Part shown: in pieces, positions 7,203 to 11,148 of the stretch
Numbering within the stretch: the first letter of the stretch is position 1
Layout of the letters: every line of letters begins with the position of its first letter
Assembly: GCA_021811745.1 (NCBI GenBank)
Contig: JAJZNH010000660.1
Location: forward strand, 1-11,148
Length of the DNA stretch: 11,148 bases
Direction: 5' to 3'
From: Acidobacteriota bacterium
GTDB lineage: Bacteria > Acidobacteriota > Terriglobia > Terriglobales > Acidobacteriaceae
The notes under the pieces: model-generated
The model's database searches: none
Seen by the model: only the letters and a program-made list of their open reading frames with translations
Told to the model about the DNA's origin: nothing
Translations under genes and position numbers: made by a program

Positions 7203-7631
7203 TTAATCCTCGCTTGCACCCGCGGGATTCGAGCCGCCCGCCGGGCCATTGTCAGGCGCCACTTCGCGAATGGCGTCCTTGAGTCGCTGCAATTCCTCCG
7301 CCGTGATCTCGCCGTCATCCAGCAGAGACAGTAGCAACCGCTCCCGGGAATCGCCGAAGAAACGGCTCAGGACCCGGCGCACCTCCGACCGGCTCGCCTC
7401 TTGCTCCGCGATGCACGGACGGTAGATGAATGCCCGGCCCTCCTGGCGGTGCGCGACGTAACCCTTTTGCTCCAGAATGCGGATCGTCGTCAGCACCGAG
7501 TTATAGGCTAACGGTTCTCCTTCCGGCATTGCGGCGACGAGATCGGTTACTGCCGACTCGCCGCGCAGCCAGAGAATCTTCATCAGCCTGAGCTCAGCCT
7601 CGGTCAGCGTGTTGGATTTCTTTGGCGGCAT
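7203..7631 (-). CDS. blaI: BlaI/MecI/CopY family transcriptional repressor
   Basis: A 142-residue repressor. Residues 8-72 form the winged helix typical of BlaI: LTEAELRLMKILW, then SAVTDLVAAM, the recognition helix in YNSVLTTIRILEQKGYV, and the wing HRQEGRAFIYRP. Residues 75-130 form the dimerisation helices. In the family the M56 partner brings about cleavage in this C-terminal part, near an Asn-Phe pair in Staphylococcus BlaI; here the corresponding stretch reads LSRFFGD (88-94), so the exact site may differ. The tail after about 128 is Gly/Pro/Ala-rich. AGAAGA five bases before the ATG is a modest ribosome binding site. The gene heads the cluster with the M56 peptidase and htrA. A perfect palindrome 68 bases upstream is the likely self-regulatory operator. 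The gene symbol names the family, not proven beta-lactam control. Confidence 0.9.
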   Translation of the reverse strand: MPPKKSNTLTEAELRLMKILWLRGESAVTDLVAAMPEGEPLAYNSVLTTIRILEQKGYVAHRQEGRAFIYRPCIAEQEASRSEVRRVLSRFFGDSRERLLLSLLDDGEITAEELQRLKDAIREVAPDNGPAGGSNPAGASED

Positions 7632-7698
7632 ATGGATCTTCTTGATTTTATTGAGACAACGCCTGAACCGGGATCCTTCTCACAACCAATGGACGGAC

Positions 7699-7714
7699 AA
7701 CTAAAAAATTAGTT
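7699..7714. promoter_or_regulatory. Operator-like palindrome upstream of the blaI-like gene
   Basis: AACTAA-AAAA-TTAGTT, a perfect inverted repeat with 6-base arms and a 4-base centre, within the 300-base gap between the divergent blaI-like and mutarotase genes. Family repressors usually bind dyads in their own promoters, so this is the best candidate for autoregulation. Its near-exact copy at 5468-5482 strengthens the case. A confident -35/-10 pair for the repressor gene is not visible; TAACTA in the dyad's left flank on the minus strand could be a weak -10. It could also affect the divergent gene at 7932. Confidence 0.6.
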
Positions 7715-7931
7715 AGCAGGAAGAGAGAAAAATCAGGCTTATTTTTTCGAGTAATGTTGCCGGAGGTCTTACCCACACCTCCTAATCGCACAGTCCGTGG
7801 CCATGCCGGTTCACATTGCCAGCCAAAGATGCTCAGCCAAGGTGGCTTGGCGTAGAATGGCAGCGCCTCCTGATGCACTTTTGCGGCAGTGGGGAAGGCG
7901 TGCGCCTCGGAGTGACCGCCCCAAAGACGAG

Positions 7932-9155
7932 ATGAATCTTCAGAAAGGAACCAAGAGTTCGCCGACCATGATGATGAAGCCATGTGACCGTTTGCATTTG
8001 CTACGCTTGTTTACCCTGCAGGCTTTCCTGCCGGTCTTGGCGGCTGTTTCCCTACTGGCCCCCGCCCGCACCCAGGCCCAAACAGAGATCGGGGGCGAGA
8101 AGATCGTCACATTGAGCCGCAAGCCGGTGAGCAAGACCAAGCCGGAGTTCACCAGCGTAACGGTGATGCCGGGGCGCGGCATGGAACTGCTCTACATCAG
8201 AGCCAATTTTCCCGGCAAAGGGGAAGTAAACGTTCTCGCCTCGCCCGATCTGGCCACGGCCAAGAAGATGCTGGACCAGGAAGACACGGCCAACGGCGAT
8301 CTGGGTTACCGCTTGGGCGCCGCCATGCTCTGCCCGTACCCCAACCGCATCATCGGCAAGATTTCGCCCGATGGGAAGACCATAACCACCTCCTGGGAAG
8401 GCCGCATGGTGACGCTGCCGGCCAACGACAAGGGCAAACTGCCCGGAGCCAAACCCGACGCCATGCACGGCCTCATCCTCAAGGCCAAGGCTACCGACAT
8501 TCGCGTGAGCAAGATTCCCGGCGGTGAGCAGGTGACGGGCGTGATCCGCGATGCGTTTCACGGGCGGTGGTTCGCAAAGACGGATCTGGACATCACCATC
8601 TCGCTCACGGCCAACGCCATTGACGTAGTCGATGTAGCGCACAATGTGGGCACCCAGTCTGAGCCTATCGCGATTGGCTGGCATCCCTACTTCAACTTCC
8701 CATCCGGCGAACATGCGCAGGTGCGCGTACACATTCCCGGCTCCATGAGGACCGTGGTGAACAACTACGACAGCGTCTGGCCCGCTGGCAAACTGGTTCC
8801 CGTCGCAGGAACTTTTTACGATTTCCGCGCTCCGGACGGCGCGCCGCTTGACCATCACTACTTCGACGACAACTGGAGCCAACTGGAATGGAAGAATGGA
8901 GTGGTGACCATGCGCGTCATCGATCCCGCGGCGCATTACGGCGTCGAAGTGGAGGGGATATCACCGGAGATCAAGACTATCCAGATGTACTCGCCGCCCA
9001 CCGCGAAATTTGCCGCCATTGAGGACCAATACAACTTCAACGATCCCTTTGGCAAGGAGTGGCATGGGATGAATACGGGCATGGTGGTTCTGAAGCCGGG
9101 ACAAAGCACCAAGTGGCATGTGCGAGTGCGCGTCTTCGTGCCGCCGGTAAAGTAG
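7932..9155 (+). CDS. Exported aldose 1-epimerase-like (galactose mutarotase) protein
   Basis: A 407-residue protein from the chosen start. A Sec-type signal peptide is evident: basic MMMKPCDRLHLLR, a hydrophobic core LFTLQAFLPVLAAVSLL (residues 26-42), then a likely cut after TQA (near 49). The mature part is a mutarotase-fold protein that interconverts alpha and beta anomers of aldoses or binds carbohydrate. Visible motifs are PNRI (Asn138-Arg139), AMHGL (His179), GWHPYFNF (His251, matching the NHSYFNL catalytic histidine of GalM), LDHHYFDD, and IEDQYNFNDPF (Glu364, matching the catalytic glutamate in LEPQ..P). The open frame reaches back to 7797, but the extra 45 residues look non-coding and would bury the signal peptide. 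The start may be 7932 or the triple ATG at 7968-7976; neither has a strong ribosome binding site. Divergent from the blaI cluster and convergent with lhgO. Confidence 0.8.
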   Translation: MNLQKGTKSSPTMMMKPCDRLHLLRLFTLQAFLPVLAAVSLLAPARTQAQTEIGGEKIVTLSRKPVSKTKPEFTSVTVMPGRGMELLYIRANFPGKGEVNVLASPDLATAKKMLDQEDTANGDLGYRLGAAMLCPYPNRIIGKISPDGKTITTSWEGRMVTLPANDKGKLPGAKPDAMHGLILKAKATDIRVSKIPGGEQVTGVIRDAFHGRWFAKTDLDITISLTANAIDVVDVAHNVGTQSEPIAIGWHPYFNFPSGEHAQVRVHIPGSMRTVVNNYDSVWPAGKLVPVAGTFYDFRAPDGAPLDHHYFDDNWSQLEWKNGVVTMRVIDPAAHYGVEVEGISPEIKTIQMYSPPTAKFAAIEDQYNFNDPFGKEWHGMNTGMVVLKPGQSTKWHVRVRVFVPPVK

Positions 9156-9191
9156 GCGCGCTTGCCGTTCCGTCCGTTGTCCGGCGGTCAC
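9138..9191. terminator. Possible shared terminator hairpin of two convergent genes
   Basis: GTG-CCGCCGG (9138-9147) is the inverse complement of CCGGCGG-(T)-CAC (9181-9191, one bulged base). The arms overlap the last codons of the mutarotase gene and the stop codon of lhgO, whose ends are only 32 bases apart. The 33-base loop is large and there is no T-tract, so this is a weak candidate. Confidence 0.25.
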
Positions 9192-10408
9192 TCAGCAAAG
9201 AGAGGATCGGCTTGCTTCAGCGTGGATAAAATCTCCTGCGCAATGGTCAGGGAAGCTGTGGCTGCCGGAGATGGGACGTTGCAGACGTGCAGGATGCGGT
9301 TCTGAAATGCGAACCGGAAGTCGTCGACAAGTTGGCCGGAGCGATCCAGAGCCTGGGCGCGGATGCCGCAGCCCGCATGGTGAATGTCGTCTTCGGCCAG
9401 CGAAGGAACCAGTTTCTGCATTGCCCGTGTGAAGGCGCGCTTACTCCAGGAGCGGTGGAGTTCTTCGAAGCCCGTCTTCCAGTATTTGGAAGCTAAGACC
9501 CAGAAGCCGCTGAAGAACGCCATTGTAGCCGTGTCGGCAAAACTAAAGGCGGTACGCCGGTAGCCTTCGCGCCGGAATGCCAGCACGGCGTTGGGACCGA
9601 CTTCAATCTCTCCGTTCGTGCGCTTGATGAGATGCACGCCCAGGAAAGGAAAGCGGGGATCGGGTACGGGATAGATGAGGCCGCGAACCACACTGCGCTT
9701 GGCGGGCACGACTTCAAAGAACTCACCGCGGAAGGGCACAATCTGCAAGCCCAGGTCCGCTCCGGCCATTTTGGCGACGCGGTCGCTTTGCAGCCCCGCG
9801 CAATTGATCACATAGCGGGCGTGAATTGTACCCGCGCCGGTCTCCAGCGCAATCTCGTCGGGCTTGCGAACGATGGCGCTCACGCCCGCGCCGGTCAGAA
9901 CCTCGCCGCCGCCGAGTGCGATGAGTTCGGCGTACTTCTGCGCGACCATCTTGTAATCGGTTACCGCACTGCCGGGTACATGGATGCCACGCAGGCCGGC
10001 CGAGTTTGGCTCGATCTCGCGGATCTCGTTGGCATTCAACTCGCGCACGCCGGGTACACCGTTGGCGAGACCGCGCCGCAGAAGCTCCTCCAGTCCCGGA
10101 AACTCGTCTGCACGGGTGGCGACGATGATCTTACCGCAGATCTCGAGCGGAAGCCCGTGCTCACGGCAAAACTGGATCATGGCCGCAGCGCCCCCCACGG
10201 CCAGCTTCGCCTTGATGGAGCCGGGCTTATAGTAAATGCCTGAATGGATCACGCCGCTGTTGTGGCCCGTCTGGTGCGTGGCCACTTCACGTTCCTTTTC
10301 CAGGACGACGATCTTGAAAGCCGGATAACGGCGCGTGAGTTCTAAACCAACCGCAAGTCCAACTATGCCAGCGCCAATGATCGCCACATCCCGTTGCTGA
10401 TCGAGCAT
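9188..10408 (-). CDS. lhgO: L-2-hydroxyglutarate oxidase
   Basis: A 406-residue FAD-dependent oxidoreductase of the DAO fold that oxidises L-2-hydroxyglutarate to 2-oxoglutarate, passing electrons to oxygen or the quinone pool. The N-terminus has the dinucleotide motif Gly12-x-Gly14-x-x-Gly17 in VAIIGAGIVGLAVGLEL, then VVLEKE ending the second strand. The family signature follows: THQTGHNSGVIHSGIYYKPGS, close to that of E. coli LhgO (YgaF). Other matches are INCAGLQSDRVAKMAG and the C-terminal HHAGCGIRAQALD with the NVPSPAATASLTIA segment. The length equals that of typical LhgO. The frame stays open 18 codons further upstream, but GGGAGAG placed five bases before 10408 marks the real start. 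A sigma70-like promoter lies about 60 bases upstream. It may use 2-hydroxyglutarate formed by side reactions or from glutarate breakdown; no glutarate gene is adjacent. Confidence 0.92.
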   Translation of the reverse strand: MLDQQRDVAIIGAGIVGLAVGLELTRRYPAFKIVVLEKEREVATHQTGHNSGVIHSGIYYKPGSIKAKLAVGGAAAMIQFCREHGLPLEICGKIIVATRADEFPGLEELLRRGLANGVPGVRELNANEIREIEPNSAGLRGIHVPGSAVTDYKMVAQKYAELIALGGGEVLTGAGVSAIVRKPDEIALETGAGTIHARYVINCAGLQSDRVAKMAGADLGLQIVPFRGEFFEVVPAKRSVVRGLIYPVPDPRFPFLGVHLIKRTNGEIEVGPNAVLAFRREGYRRTAFSFADTATMAFFSGFWVLASKYWKTGFEELHRSWSKRAFTRAMQKLVPSLAEDDIHHAGCGIRAQALDRSGQLVDDFRFAFQNRILHVCNVPSPAATASLTIAQEILSTLKQADPLFAE

Positions 10409-10465
10409 CGATCTCTCCCTTCGCCGGTGATGACGGCCGGTTGAGCCCAAGCAGGTGGGCACCCA

Positions 10466-10493
10466 ACTATATTTGCGCGCCAGCGCCTGCCAA
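10466..10493 (-). promoter_or_regulatory. Sigma70-like promoter of lhgO
   Basis: On the minus strand TTGGCA (10493-10488) is followed after 16 bases by TATAGT (10471-10466). Both boxes are one base off consensus, and the spacing is one base short of optimum. Transcription would start near 10459, giving a leader of about 50 bases before the lhgO start. Confidence 0.55.
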
Positions 10494-10544
10494 CGCTGCG
10501 TTGCGCGTCGCTCGGAGCGTAAATTTGTGGTTATTATATTTCCC

Positions 10545-10559
10545 CTCGAACCCTTCGAG
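10545..10559. promoter_or_regulatory. Palindrome next to a second -10-like box
   Basis: CTCGAA-CCC-TTCGAG is a perfect 6-base-arm inverted repeat. On the minus strand it is followed 6 bases later by TATAAT (10538-10533), a perfect -10 box, but TTGCCA upstream (10565-10560) is 21 bases away, which is too far for a good -35. It may be a regulator site for a second, upstream lhgO promoter. A GCCCG-ATTGC-CGGGC hairpin (10676-10662), just after aspS, could help end that gene's transcript. Confidence 0.35.
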
Positions 10560-10694
10560 TGGCAAAGGCAGGGAAGAATTGCCCTGTTGAGTCGTGTGCC
10601 AGGTCACACCTCGTTGCCGCCGCGCCACCTGAGTGTCGTGGCTTCGGGTGCAGCCTTGATGGCCCGGCAATCGGGCAGGGCGCCCGCGGCACGC

Positions 10695-11148
10695 TTAGTC
10701 GCGTCGCGCCACGCGAATATGCAGTTCCCGCAACTGCTGCTCGGTCACCGTGGTCGGGGCCTCGGCCATCAGGTCGATGGCTTTGGCTGTCTTGGGGAAG
10801 GTAATCACCTCGCGCAAGTTGGCTGCGCCGGCCAGCAGCATCACGATGCGGTCGAGGCCCAGGGCAATGCCGCCGTGCGGCGGCGTGCCGTACTCCAGGG
10901 CGTCCAGGAAGAAGCCGAATCTTGCCCGCGCCTCCTCATCGCTAATCCCAAGGGACGAAAAAATCTGCTGCTGCACGTCCTTGCGGTGAATGCGGATCGA
11001 CCCCGAACCCAGTTCCAGTCCGTTCATGGCCAGGTCGTAGCAGTCAGCGCGCACGCTGGCCGGGTCGCTGACCAGGTTCGCCATATCGGCTTCATAGGGC
11101 GCGGTGAAGGGATGGTGTGCGGGTACCCACTTCGCCGTGGCCAGGTCG
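10695..11148 (-). CDS. aspS: Aspartyl-tRNA synthetase, C-terminal part (cut by window edge)
   Basis: About 150 C-terminal residues; the 5' end lies beyond the right edge. The visible part begins DLATAKWVPAHHPFTAPY, the bacterial-type AspRS catalytic region (usually RWVAxHHPFT), continues with SVRADCYDLAMNGLELGSGSIRIH, and carries class II motif 3 in GIALGLDRIVMLL, whose arginine binds ATP. The end, VITFPKTAKAIDLMAEAP followed by LRELHIRV, is the conserved bacterial AspRS terminus. The enzyme charges tRNA-Asp in the cytoplasm; whether it also charges tRNA-Asn cannot be judged because the anticodon-binding domain is not in the window. The lhgO gene lies 286 bases downstream with its own promoter. 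Confidence 0.95.
   Translation of the reverse strand, partial: DLATAKWVPAHHPFTAPYEADMANLVSDPASVRADCYDLAMNGLELGSGSIRIHRKDVQQQIFSSLGISDEEARARFGFFLDALEYGTPPHGGIALGLDRIVMLLAGAANLREVITFPKTAKAIDLMAEAPTTVTEQQLRELHIRVARRD

Noticed and set aside
6059..7334. Several plus-strand open frames opposite the M56 and blaI-like genes
   Set aside because: All are Arg/Pro/Gly-rich antisense readings of well-supported genes.
5525..7631. Beta-lactam resistance regulators (true BlaR1/BlaI)
   Set aside because: The M56 protein has no penicillin-binding domain and there is no beta-lactamase gene in the window, so only the family relationship is supported.
10545..10559. GGTTCGAG resembling a tRNA T-arm
   Set aside because: No acceptor, D-arm or anticodon arm can be found around it; the similarity is limited to the palindrome itself.
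10467..10670. 67-codon minus-strand frame between lhgO and aspS
   Set aside because: It covers the promoter elements and palindrome upstream of lhgO, has low-complexity content and no ribosome binding site.

Overview
The window reads as a piece of a GC-rich bacterial chromosome, most likely from Acidobacteriota. That assignment is inference: it rests on the GC-rich coding style, a BlaI repressor/M56 peptidase pair without a penicillin sensor, a small CxxC/HxC protein of a kind I associate with that phylum, and the general gene mix. I see no insertion sequence, phage gene, CRISPR array or tRNA.

Left part (1-3598): a small minus-strand cysteine-rich protein (126-320), a gap without a gene, then three plus-strand genes. 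These are a 5'(3')-deoxyribonucleotidase-like HAD phosphatase (642-1190), a metallophosphoesterase with a Tat export signal (1240-2127), and an EAL-HDOD signalling protein (2333-3598).

Centre (3599-7931): a minus-strand cluster transcribed right to left, blaI-like repressor (7631-7203), M56/BlaR1-like membrane peptidase (7186-5525) and HtrA/Do serine protease (5493-3946), with gaps of only 16 and 31 bases. A perfect inverted repeat with 6-base arms lies in the promoter region of the repressor gene (7699-7714). A 15-base identical copy lies inside the first codons of htrA (5468-5482). The likely reading is that one BlaI-type repressor controls both the head of the operon and its protease gene. 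Just downstream of the htrA stop codon, on the same strand, is an unannotated RNA gene with clear resemblance to 6S RNA (about 3944-3752).

Right part (7932-11148): an exported aldose 1-epimerase-like protein (plus strand), then convergent to it an L-2-hydroxyglutarate oxidase (lhgO, minus strand) with a good sigma70-type promoter, and the 3' end of aspS (aspartyl-tRNA synthetase, minus strand) running off the right edge.

The genes most likely to act together are blaI, the M56 peptidase and htrA, as a proteolysis-controlled envelope-stress circuit. The 6S RNA may share transcription with htrA. The rest look like independent housekeeping or accessory genes.
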